From assembly GCF_001591005.1 (NCBI RefSeq), contig NZ_BCTY01000004.1:1-64000 (forward strand): a stretch of DNA of 64,000 nucleotides, written 5' to 3'. A program made the position numbers and the translations under genes. Of this stretch, positions 7,516 to 16,565 are shown in pieces. The notes under the pieces are model-generated. The model saw only the letters and a list, made by a program, of their open reading frames with translations. It did not search any database and was not told where the DNA came from. Source of the stretch: Sphingomonas sanguinis NBRC 13937. Lineage in GTDB: Bacteria > Pseudomonadota > Alphaproteobacteria > Sphingomonadales > Sphingomonadaceae. Position 1 is the stretch's first letter. The number at the start of each line of letters is the position of its first letter.

Positions 7516-7535
7516 GTGCTATATTTCTATAACAC
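7516..7535. promoter_or_regulatory. palindromic operator candidate upstream of RND genes
   Basis: GTGCTATA-TTTC-TATAACAC is a 20-bp inverted repeat with 7 of 8 arm positions matched. It lies in the AT-rich promoter region between the SIMPL gene and the RND adaptor. Its size and symmetry resemble TetR-family operators, but no regulator gene is adjacent. Confidence 0.45.
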
Positions 7536-7603
7536 AGCCGTTAATGGCGCCTTCTGCGTAGGTTGCACGCAATGGGAATGCGGGTCGGGGATCGGTGACA
7601 AAC

Positions 7604-8782
7604 ATGAATTACGAGACGGGGGCGATTGGTGGCGGCCAGCATCTGGGTCTGGAAGGGCCCGCGCCCCGGCGGCGCGGACGCTGGATCTGGGTGGTCGTGG
7701 CGATCGTTGCCGTGGCGCTGCTCGGCTGGGTCCTGTTCGCGCCCAAGAAGCATGAGGCGGGCCAGGGAGCGGGTGCGGGAACGCAGGTGCCCAACATCAC
7801 CGTGGTCGTGCCGGGCCAGCAGTCGGTCAGTCGCGAAATCTCCGCGACCGGCACACTGGCGGCGCGGCGCGAGATGCCGGTCGGCGTCGCGGGCGAGGGC
7901 GGCATGATCACCCGCGTCCTGGTCGAGCCGGGCCAGTGGGTCCGCGCCGGACAGGTGCTGGCGACTGTCGATCGCTCCGTGCAGACCCAGACCGCCTCGG
8001 CGCTGAATGCGCAGATCGCGGTGGCCCAGTCGGACCAGAAGATCGCGCAGGCCGAACTCGACCGCGCCCAGCAGCTGGTCGATCGCGGTTTTATCTCCAA
8101 GGCGGACCTCCAGCGCCGCGCCGCGACCCGCGATGCCGCCGCCGCGCGCGTCCGGCAGGCGCAGGCCTCCTATAAGGAAGCCCTGGCGCGCAACGGCCGC
8201 CTTGACATCCGTGCGCCCGCCGAAGGGCTGATCCTGACCCGCGCCGCCGAGCCGGGCCAGATCGTCAGCTCGGGTTCGGGCGTGCTGTTCCGCATGGCGA
8301 TGGGCGGCCAGATGGAGCTGCGGGCCCAGTTGGCCGAATCCGACCTAGTCGGCCTGGCCGTGGGCGCCCCCGCGACCGTCACGCCGGTCGGCGGCGCCAA
8401 GAGCTTCAAGGGCGAGGTGTGGCAGGTGTCGCCGGTCATCGACCCGCAGACCCGCCAGGGCGTGGCGCGCATCGCGCTGTCCTATGACCCCGCGCTGCGT
8501 CCCGGTGGTTTTGCCGCCGCCACGATCCGCGGCGGCACGGCGCGTGCGCCGGTCCTGCCGGACTCGGCGATCCAGAGCGATGACAAGGGCAGCTTCGTCT
8601 ACATCGTCGGACCCGACGACAAGGTGGCGCGCCGCAACATCAAGATCGGGCAGGTCTCGGACAACGGTGTGACCATCGCCTCGGGCCTGAAGGGCGATGA
8701 GCGGGTGGTGCGTTCGGCGGGCGGCTTCCTGGCGGCGGGCCAGCTGGTTCATCCCATCGTGGCAGGCCAGGGGGCCCAGTAA
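7604..8782 (+). CDS. RND efflux periplasmic adaptor (MFP)
   Basis: This 392-residue membrane-fusion protein links the RND pump at 8784 to an outer-membrane channel. One N-terminal membrane anchor (WIWVVVAIVAVALLGWVLFA) is followed by the lipoyl half-motif (TRVLVEPGQWVRAGQVLATV), an alpha-helical hairpin (about residues 125-185), the second lipoyl half (LDIRAPAEGLILTRAAEPGQ) and beta-barrel and proximal domains. I chose the ATG at 7604; a GTG at 7595 is also in frame. The pump starts 1 bp after this stop, so the two are translationally coupled. Confidence 0.92.
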   Translation: MNYETGAIGGGQHLGLEGPAPRRRGRWIWVVVAIVAVALLGWVLFAPKKHEAGQGAGAGTQVPNITVVVPGQQSVSREISATGTLAARREMPVGVAGEGGMITRVLVEPGQWVRAGQVLATVDRSVQTQTASALNAQIAVAQSDQKIAQAELDRAQQLVDRGFISKADLQRRAATRDAAAARVRQAQASYKEALARNGRLDIRAPAEGLILTRAAEPGQIVSSGSGVLFRMAMGGQMELRAQLAESDLVGLAVGAPATVTPVGGAKSFKGEVWQVSPVIDPQTRQGVARIALSYDPALRPGGFAAATIRGGTARAPVLPDSAIQSDDKGSFVYIVGPDDKVARRNIKIGQVSDNGVTIASGLKGDERVVRSAGGFLAAGQLVHPIVAGQGAQ

Positions 8783-8783
8783 G

Positions 8784-11700
8784 ATGAGTTTCCGCAACAT
8801 CTCGGCCTGGGCGATCCGGAACCCCGTTCCGCCGATCGTCCTGTTTGTCGCGCTGACGCTGGCGGGCATCGTCAGCTTCATGCGGATGGACGTGAACAAC
8901 GACCCCGACATCGATTTCCCGATCGTCGTGGTCGTCGTGAACCAGCCGGGTGCGGCCCCGACCGAACTGGAGACGCAAGTCACCCAGCGGGTCGAGGCGG
9001 CGTTGCGGAACCTGCAGGGCGTCGACCAGATCACCTCGACCGTGACCGAGGGCACGTCGCAGACGCTGGTCCAGCTCGACATCGGCACCCCCATCGACCG
9101 CGCGGTTAGCGATGCGCGCGATGCGATCACCCAGATCCGCTCGATGCTGCCCGACGGTATTCTCGAGCCGCAGGTGATCCGCGTCGATTCGACCGATAAC
9201 GACCTCGCCAGTTACTCGGCGGTGGCGTCCAACATGACGCCCGAACAGCTCAGCTGGTATATCGACAACAACGTCACCAAGGAGCTGTTGTCGGTTCCCG
9301 GCCTGTCCAAGGTCATCCGCAATGGCGGCGTGACGCGCGAGATTCGCGTCATCCTCGATCCACTGAAGCTCCAGGCCCAGGGGCTGACCGCCAGCGAGGT
9401 CAACGCCCAGCTGCGCATGACCAACCTGAACGCGGCGGGCGGCCGGGCCGAGATTGCGGGCACCGAGCAGGCGGTGCGCGTGCTGGGCAATGCGCGCAAC
9501 GCCTATGACCTGGGCCAGACCCAGATCAACGTGCGCGGCGGCCGTACCGTGCGGCTGGCCGACATCGCCACCGTGCGCGACCTTTATGCCGAGCAGCGTT
9601 CGCAGGCTGCGGTCGACGGGCGGCAGGTCATCAGCTTCGACTTCCAGCGCGCCAAGGGCGCCTCGGACGTCAGCGTCTATAACGGCGCGGTCGAGAAGCT
9701 GAAGGCGCTGGAAAAGCGCAACCCGGAGGTGAAGTTCGTCCTCCGCTCGAACAGCGTGAAATATACCGAGGCGCAATATGAAAGCGCCATCCATGCGATG
9801 ATCGAAGGCGCGGTGCTGGCCGTCATCGTCGTCTTCATCTTCCTGCGCGACTGGCGCGCGACGGTGATCTCGGCGCTGGCGATACCGCTGTCGGCGATTC
9901 CGGCCTTCTGGTTCATGGACCTGCTGGGCTTCACGCTGAACCAGATGACGCTGCTTGCGCTCAGCCTGGTGGCGGGTGTGCTGGTCGACGATGCGATCGT
10001 GGAGATCGAGAATATCGTCCGGCACATGCGCATGGGCAAATCCGCCTATCAGGCGTCGATCGACGCGGCGGACGAGATCGGTCTCGCCGTGCTGGCGACC
10101 ACCATGGCGATCGTCGCGGTGTTCCTGCCGGTCGCGCTGATGCCGGGCGTGCCGGGCCAGTATTTCAAGAATTTCGGTCTGACCGTCGTCGTCTCGGTGC
10201 TGATGAGCCTGGCGGTGGCGCGCATGATCACGCCGATGATCGCGGCCTATTTCCTGAAGTCGGCGGGCCATGCCAGCCATGGCGAAGGCAGGCTGATGGA
10301 CGCCTATATGGCGACGTTGCGCTGGTCGCTGCGGTTCGACCGGCCGACCGATGGGGTGAAGCGGGGGCTGTTCCGGCGCATCCTGGGCCGGTTCCGCGAC
10401 CATCGCCTGTGGGTGATCGGCATCGGCGTCGGCGCGTTCGTGCTGACCGTGGTGATGTTCGCCATCATCCCCAAGACCTTCCAGCCGCCGCAGGACAATG
10501 ACCAGGCGGTCGCCAAGATCGAGATGGTGCCCGGCACGACGCTGGCCCAGACCGATGCTGTCGTAAAAAAGGTTGCGACCTTCCTGAAGAAGCAGCCCGA
10601 CGTCGAATCGGTCTATTCGCGCACGAGTGTCGGCAATGGCCGGGTGGTCGCGACGCTGAAGGAGGATCGCTCGATGAAGAGCACCGACTTCGAGCGTTCG
10701 CTGGCTCCCCAACTGGCGGCGATCCCCGACGCGCGCGTGACCTTCCAGTCGCAGTTCGGCTGGGGATCGAGCGGGCGTGACCTGACCATCACGCTGGGCG
10801 GCGACGACCCCGCCGTGCTGCGCGATACCGCCAACAAGATCGTGCAGCAGATGGGCACGCTGCCCGGCCTTGTCGCGCCGCGCATCGTCGGCAATCTCGA
10901 CCGGCCGGAAATCGTCATCCGTCCGCGCCTCGACCTCGCGGCCAATCTGGGCGTGACGACTCAGGCGCTGTCGAGTGCGATCCGCATCGCGACGCTGGGC
11001 GATATCGACCAGAATTCGGCGCGCTTCTCGCTGTCGGACCGCCAGGTGCCGATCCGCGTCGCGCTCGACCAGAATGCCCGCGCCCGGCTGTCGACCATCC
11101 AGAACCTGCCGGTGCAGACCCAGACCGGCGGCTCGGTGCCCTTGAGCGTCGTCGCCGATATCGGCCTGGGCGCAGGGCCGACCCAGATCGACCGCGTGAA
11201 CCAGCGGCGTCAGGTGACGGTCGGCGCGGACCTCGCCAAGGGCGTCATCAGCGGCGACGCGATGAAGAAGGTCCATGACCTGCCCATCATGAAGAACCTG
11301 CCCATGGGGGTCAGCGAGATGGTGCTGGGCCAGGCCAAGATGCAGGCGGAGATGATGAAGAACTTCTTCACCGCCATCATCTCGGCGATCTTCCTGGTCT
11401 TCGCGGTGCTGGTGCTGCTCTATCGCCGCTTCCTGCCGCCCTTCGTCAACATGGCCTCGCTGCTGCTGGCACCGCTGGGCGGGTTGCTGGCGCTGTATTT
11501 CAGCGGCAATCCGCTGTCGCTGCCGGTCTATATCGGCCTGCTGATGCTGCTGGGTATCGTCGCCAAGAACTCGATCCTGCTGATCGACTTCGCGCTGGAG
11601 GAGATCGCCAAGGGCGTGCCGATCCGCGAGGCGGTGCTGGACGCCGGGCACAAGCGCGCCCAGCCGATCGTGATGACCACGGTCGCGATGGTCGCGGGCA

Positions 11701-11993
11701 TGATCCCGACCGCGCTGTCGCTGGGCGGTGACGGATCGTGGCGCAGCCCGATGGGCGTGACGGTGATCGGCGGCCTTGCCATGTCGACCATCCTCACCCT
11801 GTTGATCGTGCCCGCCGCGTTCAGCCTGGCGGTCGGTGTCGAACGCTGGATCGGCCCGCGCCTGGGCCGGCGATTGCTGACCTATACGCCCGGTGATGAA
11901 CTGGGAAGCGGTGGCCCGGTGATCGAGGGGCCTGCGGGCGGCCCCGCGTTGCCGCCCGCGACCGGCAAGCTGGGATATGATCCGGCGGAGTGA
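8784..11993 (+). CDS. RND efflux pump, inner-membrane permease
   Basis: This 1069-residue proton-driven multidrug pump of the AcrB/HAE1 type has twelve expected membrane helices and two large periplasmic loops. The proton-relay signature is visible in helix 4 (GVLVDDAIVEIENI), along with MTTVAMVAGMIPTAL near the C-terminal helices. The first helix begins NPVPPIVLFVALTLAG. The ATG at 8784 follows the adaptor stop by one base; earlier in-frame codons fall inside the adaptor. No outer-membrane factor follows directly; the one at 17435 heads a different operon but could be shared. Substrates cannot be inferred. Confidence 0.94.
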   Translation: MSFRNISAWAIRNPVPPIVLFVALTLAGIVSFMRMDVNNDPDIDFPIVVVVVNQPGAAPTELETQVTQRVEAALRNLQGVDQITSTVTEGTSQTLVQLDIGTPIDRAVSDARDAITQIRSMLPDGILEPQVIRVDSTDNDLASYSAVASNMTPEQLSWYIDNNVTKELLSVPGLSKVIRNGGVTREIRVILDPLKLQAQGLTASEVNAQLRMTNLNAAGGRAEIAGTEQAVRVLGNARNAYDLGQTQINVRGGRTVRLADIATVRDLYAEQRSQAAVDGRQVISFDFQRAKGASDVSVYNGAVEKLKALEKRNPEVKFVLRSNSVKYTEAQYESAIHAMIEGAVLAVIVVFIFLRDWRATVISALAIPLSAIPAFWFMDLLGFTLNQMTLLALSLVAGVLVDDAIVEIENIVRHMRMGKSAYQASIDAADEIGLAVLATTMAIVAVFLPVALMPGVPGQYFKNFGLTVVVSVLMSLAVARMITPMIAAYFLKSAGHASHGEGRLMDAYMATLRWSLRFDRPTDGVKRGLFRRILGRFRDHRLWVIGIGVGAFVLTVVMFAIIPKTFQPPQDNDQAVAKIEMVPGTTLAQTDAVVKKVATFLKKQPDVESVYSRTSVGNGRVVATLKEDRSMKSTDFERSLAPQLAAIPDARVTFQSQFGWGSSGRDLTITLGGDDPAVLRDTANKIVQQMGTLPGLVAPRIVGNLDRPEIVIRPRLDLAANLGVTTQALSSAIRIATLGDIDQNSARFSLSDRQVPIRVALDQNARARLSTIQNLPVQTQTGGSVPLSVVADIGLGAGPTQIDRVNQRRQVTVGADLAKGVISGDAMKKVHDLPIMKNLPMGVSEMVLGQAKMQAEMMKNFFTAIISAIFLVFAVLVLLYRRFLPPFVNMASLLLAPLGGLLALYFSGNPLSLPVYIGLLMLLGIVAKNSILLIDFALEEIAKGVPIREAVLDAGHKRAQPIVMTTVAMVAGMIPTALSLGGDGSWRSPMGVTVIGGLAMSTILTLLIVPAAFSLAVGVERWIGPRLGRRLLTYTPGDELGSGGPVIEGPAGGPALPPATGKLGYDPAE

Positions 11994-12002
11994 GTTGTGA
12001 TC

Positions 12003-12132
12003 TTCCTCCCCTGCAAGGGGAGGTGGCGCGCGTAGCGCGTCGGAGGGGTGTAGCCGGTCGTGATGGAGACGATCGCTGGCCGTGACACCCCTCCACCAGC
12101 TTCGCTGGTCCCCCTCCCCTTGCAGGGGAGGA
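12003..12132. repeat. Family A intergenic repeat, full copy
   Basis: This 130-bp composite palindrome has terminal hairpins CCTCCCCTGCAAGGGGAGG and CCTCCCCTTGCAGGGGAGG. Inside are GGAGGGGTGT and its inverse ACACCCCTCC, and an AGCTTCGCT loop. It fills the gap between the RND pump and the DUF445 gene. Other copies are at 44, 17171 and 62797. Confidence 0.85.
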
Positions 12133-12208
12133 ATGAAGAACCGCCCCGTTTCGTTACGCTCGGGAAAGATTCCTCTTGAACAAAGTCGCGTCCCACGAAT
12201 TGTCCTGA

Positions 12209-13474
12209 ATGATGGAAGTCGCCATGCGATCGGGGGGTAGCCAGACCGTTCCACCCGCCCTGCGGAAGATGCGGGTCGTGGCGACGGGGCTGCTGGTCCT
12301 AATGGCAGCACTGTTCCTTTTGTCGCGCGCGATGCAGCCGGTCCATCCGGCCTGGGGTTTCGTCCGCGCCTTTGCCGAGGCGGCGATGGTCGGCGGACTG
12401 GCCGACTGGTTCGCCGTTACCGCGCTGTTCCGCCATCCGCTCGGCCTGCCCATTCCGCATACCGCGATCGTGCCGCGCAACAAGGACCGGATCGGCGACA
12501 CGCTTGCCAATTTCCTGCGCACCAATTTCCTGATCCCGCGCGTGGTCGCACGGCGGATGCACAGGTTGGACGTGGCGGGCGCGGCGGGGCGTTGGCTGGC
12601 GCAGCCGCCGCAGGAGGGCGGGCGTATCCGGCGCGGGGCCTCGCGCCTGTTCGCCGAGATGCTGACCGCCTTCGATCCTCAGCGGCTGGGCGGCATGGTG
12701 AAGGCAGGGATCGCCGGGCGGCTGCGCGCGACCGAGGTCTCGCCGATCCTGGGCCAGTTGCTCAGGGCCAGCATCGCCGAGGGCCGGCATCTGCCGCTGC
12801 TCGACTCCGTCCTGCGCTGGGCTGCTTCCGCGCTGGAAGCGAACGAGACGATCGTTCGCACGATGGTGCACGAGCGGGCTGGGGCCATCCTGCGCTGGAC
12901 CGGTCTGGACGAGACGCTGGCCGACAAGCTGATCGACGGGCTGCACAAGCTGCTCCACGATGTCGCGGAAGATCGTGACCACCCGCTGCGTCAGAAGATC
13001 GAGGAGGGGCTGGATCGTCTTGCCTGGGACCTGCAGTATGATCCGCGCACCCGCGAGCGGGTCGAGGCGATGAAGGCGGACCTCATCGTGAACCCGGCGA
13101 TGCAGCGCTGGCTCGACGGACTGTGGGAACAGGCGCGCGAAGCCCTGCTGCGCATGGCCCGCGATCCGCAGGCGGTGACCGCCGGGAAGCTGGGCGAGAC
13201 GCTGCGTCAGCTGGGCCAGACATTGCAGGACGATCCCCGGCTGTCGGCCACCATCAACCGCTTCGTGCGCCGCGCAGTGGCGGGCGTCGCGGCCGATTAT
13301 GGCAACGGTATCGTCCGGCTGGTGTCGGAGACGGTGCGCGGCTGGGACGCCGATACCGTTACCTCGCGACTGGAAAACGCGGTGGGGCGCGACCTGCAAT
13401 ATATCCGTATCAACGGCACGCTGGTGGGTGGCAGTGTCGGCCTGATCCTGCATGTCGTGGATCGGCTGCTATGA
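12209..13474 (+). CDS. DUF445 family membrane protein
   Basis: This 421-residue protein of the DUF445 (YjiN-like) family has one N-terminal hydrophobic segment (ATGLLVLMAALFLLS) and the conserved GLADWFAVTALFRHPLGLPIPHTAIVP block. A long charged helical region (about residues 130-400) and a short C-terminal membrane helix (VGGSVGLILHVVDRL) follow. The function of the family is unknown; an envelope location is inferred. ATG codons at 12209, 12212 and 12224 are all possible; the last has GGAAG at good spacing. It precedes the Mla-type operon by about 100 bp and may be co-transcribed. Confidence 0.85.
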   Translation: MMEVAMRSGGSQTVPPALRKMRVVATGLLVLMAALFLLSRAMQPVHPAWGFVRAFAEAAMVGGLADWFAVTALFRHPLGLPIPHTAIVPRNKDRIGDTLANFLRTNFLIPRVVARRMHRLDVAGAAGRWLAQPPQEGGRIRRGASRLFAEMLTAFDPQRLGGMVKAGIAGRLRATEVSPILGQLLRASIAEGRHLPLLDSVLRWAASALEANETIVRTMVHERAGAILRWTGLDETLADKLIDGLHKLLHDVAEDRDHPLRQKIEEGLDRLAWDLQYDPRTRERVEAMKADLIVNPAMQRWLDGLWEQAREALLRMARDPQAVTAGKLGETLRQLGQTLQDDPRLSATINRFVRRAVAGVAADYGNGIVRLVSETVRGWDADTVTSRLENAVGRDLQYIRINGTLVGGSVGLILHVVDRLL

Positions 13475-13571
13475 AAACGTCACTCAATCGTCTAATTACC
13501 GCGAATAGTCGATTCGTCGCTGCTATGAAGCGCCTTGTCGATGCTCCCGCTTTCCCGCAAAGAGGCAGGTG

Positions 13572-14678
13572 ATGAACGCCAAGGCCGATTATCAGCATGA
13601 TGCGGGGGATGGGGGCGCGCTGCGCTTTTCCGGCAGCCTGTCGCTGGCGACGCTGGGCGACCTGCCCGAACGGCTTGACCGGGAGGAGGGGAGGGTCCGG
13701 CGGATCGACCTGTCCCAGGTCGACCGTATCGACACGGTCGGCGCGTGGCTGATCCACCGGTTCGCCGCCCGCAATGATGCCCAGATCGAAGGGCTGGACG
13801 ACGACCAGCAGCATCTGTTCGCCAAGGTGGTCGAGGCGGACCAGCCGGTCGCGATGCGGCCCAAGCCGGTCAGCCCCTTTTCGCGGGTCGCGGGCGAGGT
13901 CGGCGATGCGGTCGTCGCGGCCTTCCAGACGCTTTACGGCCTGCTGGGCTTCATGGGCGCGACGGTGCTGGCCGGGCTGGCGGTGATCCGCCATCCGCGC
14001 CGTTTCCGGTTCAACGCGGTGGTGCATGAGTTCGAGACGGTCGGCGTCTCCGCGCTGGCCATCATCGGACTGATGAGCTTCCTGATCGGCATCGTCATCG
14101 CGCAACAGGGGGCGGTGCAGCTCCGCCAGTTCGGCGCGGAGGTCTTCACGATCAATCTGGTCGGTCGCCTGACGCTGCGGGAGCTGGGCGTGCTGATGAC
14201 CGCGATCATGGTCGCGGGGCGCTCGGGCTCGGCCTTTGCCGCGCAACTGGGCACGATGAAGCTGACCGAAGAGATCGACGCGATGCGCGTCATCGGCGTG
14301 TCACCGATGGAGGCGCTGGTCGTGCCGCGCACGCTGGCGGCGGTGACGCTGATGCCGCTGCTCGGTTTCTACTCCTCGCTGATCGCGATCATCGGCGGTG
14401 GTTTCCTGGCGGCGGTGTCGCTGGGCATTCCGCCCGTCACTTTCGTGTCGCGCATTCGCGAAGTGGTGCCGATCACCGACCTATATGTCGGCCTAATCAA
14501 GGCCCCCGTCTTCGGCGCGATCATCGCGATCGCGGGCTGTTTCCAGGGGATGCAGGTCAAGTCGGATGCCGAGCAGGTCGGCCTGCGCACCACGGCGGCG
14601 GTGGTGCAGGCGATCTTCTTGGTGATCGTGCTCGACGCGTTCTTCGCGGTCTTCTTCACCTGGATCGGATGGGATTGA
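13572..14678 (+). CDS. mlaE: MlaE family lipid ABC transporter permease with N-terminal STAS-like domain
   Basis: This 368-residue permease has its MlaE core in the C-terminal 250 residues (VVAGRSGSAFAAQLGTMKLTEEIDAM, the MlaE signature, near residue 215). The first roughly 100 residues form a STAS-like domain (LDLSQV/RIDTVGAWL pattern) that in enteric bacteria is a separate subunit, MlaB; here it is fused. The protein imports or exports phospholipids between the membranes together with the ATPase and MCE protein that follow. Its stop overlaps the ATPase ATG (TGATG). The start is the ATG at 13572 after GAGGCAGG. Confidence 0.92.
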   Translation: MNAKADYQHDAGDGGALRFSGSLSLATLGDLPERLDREEGRVRRIDLSQVDRIDTVGAWLIHRFAARNDAQIEGLDDDQQHLFAKVVEADQPVAMRPKPVSPFSRVAGEVGDAVVAAFQTLYGLLGFMGATVLAGLAVIRHPRRFRFNAVVHEFETVGVSALAIIGLMSFLIGIVIAQQGAVQLRQFGAEVFTINLVGRLTLRELGVLMTAIMVAGRSGSAFAAQLGTMKLTEEIDAMRVIGVSPMEALVVPRTLAAVTLMPLLGFYSSLIAIIGGGFLAAVSLGIPPVTFVSRIREVVPITDLYVGLIKAPVFGAIIAIAGCFQGMQVKSDAEQVGLRTTAAVVQAIFLVIVLDAFFAVFFTWIGWD

Positions 14679-15595
14679 TGGCCGAGCAGGACGATATCCT
14701 CATCCACATCCGGGGCCTGCGCAACAGCTTTGGCGAGCAGGTCATCCATGATGGCCTCGACCTCGACGTGCATCGCGGTGAGATTCTGGGCGTGGTCGGC
14801 GGGTCGGGCACCGGCAAGTCGGTGCTGATGCGCACGATCATCGGCCTCCAAAATCCCGATGCGGGCGACATCACCGTCTTCGGCGAGCAGACCATCGGCC
14901 GTGACGCGACCGAGGCGATCGATGTCCGCAAGCGCTGGGGCGTGCTGTTCCAAGGCGGTGCGCTGTTTTCGACACTGACCGTGGCGGAGAATGTCGCGGT
15001 GCCGCTGAAGGAATTTTACCGCGATCTGCCCCAGGCGTTGATGGACGAGATCGCGTCCTACAAGGTCGTGATGACCGGCCTGCCCGCCGATGCGGGACCC
15101 AAATACCCGGCCGAACTGTCCGGCGGCATGAAGAAGCGCGCCGGGCTGGCCCGGGCGCTGGCGCTCGACCCTGAACTGCTGTTCCTGGACGAACCGACGG
15201 CGGGCCTCGACCCGATCGGCGCGGCGGCGTTCGACCAGTTGATCGCCTCGCTCCAGAAGACATTGGGGCTGACCGTCTTCCTCATCACCCATGACCTGGA
15301 TACGCTCTATGCGATCTGTGACCGGGTGGCGGTGCTGGCCGACAAGAAGGTGATCGCGGTCGGGACGATTGACGAGCTGATCGCGCTCGACCATCCGTGG
15401 ATCGAGGAATATTTCAAGGGCCCGCGCGGTCGCGCCGCCATCGCCGCCAAGGACGAAGTGGCCGATATCCGGCCCCGTTCGGCGGACACGGATGCCGCGC
15501 GCCACCCCACCGAAGTCGACGCCGATGCCACGGGACACCATTCCCAAGGCAGTGCGGCCGATGCCCATGCGAGAGGCGAAGCAGGGACACGCTGA
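14678..15595 (+). CDS. mlaF: MlaF-type lipid transport ATPase
   Basis: This 305-residue ABC ATPase energises the MlaE permease. It has Walker A GGSGTGKS (near residue 41), signature LSGGMKKRAGLARAL, and Walker B ELLFLDEPTAGLD, with the KKRA variant typical of MlaF proteins. The C-terminal 50 residues are hydrophilic, low-complexity and longer than in the E. coli protein. The ATG overlaps the upstream stop, and its own stop overlaps the MCE gene start, so the operon is tightly coupled. Confidence 0.93.
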   Translation: MAEQDDILIHIRGLRNSFGEQVIHDGLDLDVHRGEILGVVGGSGTGKSVLMRTIIGLQNPDAGDITVFGEQTIGRDATEAIDVRKRWGVLFQGGALFSTLTVAENVAVPLKEFYRDLPQALMDEIASYKVVMTGLPADAGPKYPAELSGGMKKRAGLARALALDPELLFLDEPTAGLDPIGAAAFDQLIASLQKTLGLTVFLITHDLDTLYAICDRVAVLADKKVIAVGTIDELIALDHPWIEEYFKGPRGRAAIAAKDEVADIRPRSADTDAARHPTEVDADATGHHSQGSAADAHARGEAGTR

Positions 15596-16557
15596 TGGAA
15601 ACCCGTTCAAACCACGTCCTCGTCGGCTCTGTCGTGCTGATCCTGCTCGCAGTGCTGGCCATCTTCACCGTCTGGATCGCCCGTCTGGGCGGCACGACGG
15701 AGAAGGAATATGACATCTTCTTCCGCCAGTCGGTGGACGGCCTGGCCAAGGGCTCGGCGGTCACCTATTCGGGCGTGCCGTCGGGCCAGGTGAAGGAAAT
15801 CGCGCTCTGGCGCCCCGATCCGCAGTTCGTGCGCGTCCGCGTCTCCGTCAATGACCAGACGCCGATCCTGCAGGGCACGACCGCGTCGATCTCGGCCAGC
15901 TTCACCGGCACCAGCACCATCTCGCTGGATGGCGCGCGCAAGGGCGCGCCGCCGATCGCCTGTCCGGTGCCGGAGAACAAGACCGTCTGCCCATACGGCG
16001 TGCCGGTTATCCCGACCAAGCAGGGCGGCATCGGGGCGATCCTGAACTCCGCGCCGCAGCTGCTCGAGCGGCTGTCGACGCTGACCGAGCGTCTGACCGG
16101 CCTGCTATCGGATCGTAACCAAGCGTCGATCGCGGGCATTCTGGACAACACCAACCGTCTGACCGACGCGCTGGCCGATCGCGGGCCGGAGATCGCCGCG
16201 ACGCTGGCGCAGACCCGCGTGGCGATCCAGCAGGCGGGTGACGCAGCCCAGTCGATCGGCCAGCTGGCGGCGACCACCAACGGCCTGCTCGCCGAAGAGG
16301 TCAAGCCGACCATGACCAATCTGAACAAGGCGATCGCCTCGGCACAGAAGAGCGCGGACACGCTGAATTCGGCGATCGGCGATGCGCAGCCGGGCCTGCA
16401 GACCTTCTCGAAGCAGACCGTGCCGGAGGTGGATCGTCTGGTGCGCGACCTGCGCGTGATGACCCAGTCGCTGTCGGCGGTCGCCGAAAAGGTCGACCAG
16501 CAGGGCGCGGGGTCGCTGATCGGGCAGCAGAAGCTGCCGGACTATAAGGGCAAGTGA
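15595..16557 (+). CDS. mlaD: MCE domain protein (MlaD family)
   Basis: This 320-residue protein has an N-terminal membrane anchor (VLVGSVVLILLAVLAIFTVWIA) and one MCE domain (about residues 40-120, with AKGSAVTYSGVPSGQVKEI). A long helical tail rich in alanine and glutamine follows, which in this family forms a hydrophobic tunnel for lipids. It is expected to work in the periplasm with the MlaE/MlaF pair encoded just upstream. The start ATG at 15595 shares a base with the upstream TGA; longer in-frame extensions would lie entirely inside the ATPase gene. Confidence 0.92.
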   Translation: METRSNHVLVGSVVLILLAVLAIFTVWIARLGGTTEKEYDIFFRQSVDGLAKGSAVTYSGVPSGQVKEIALWRPDPQFVRVRVSVNDQTPILQGTTASISASFTGTSTISLDGARKGAPPIACPVPENKTVCPYGVPVIPTKQGGIGAILNSAPQLLERLSTLTERLTGLLSDRNQASIAGILDNTNRLTDALADRGPEIAATLAQTRVAIQQAGDAAQSIGQLAATTNGLLAEEVKPTMTNLNKAIASAQKSADTLNSAIGDAQPGLQTFSKQTVPEVDRLVRDLRVMTQSLSAVAEKVDQQGAGSLIGQQKLPDYKGK

Positions 16558-16565
16558 GGAAGCCG

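Noticed and set aside
8640-12311. 1200-codon open frame opposite the RND pump
   Set aside because: It is antisense to well-conserved RND and adaptor genes, with arginine/histidine-rich, low-complexity translation typical of GC-rich shadow frames.
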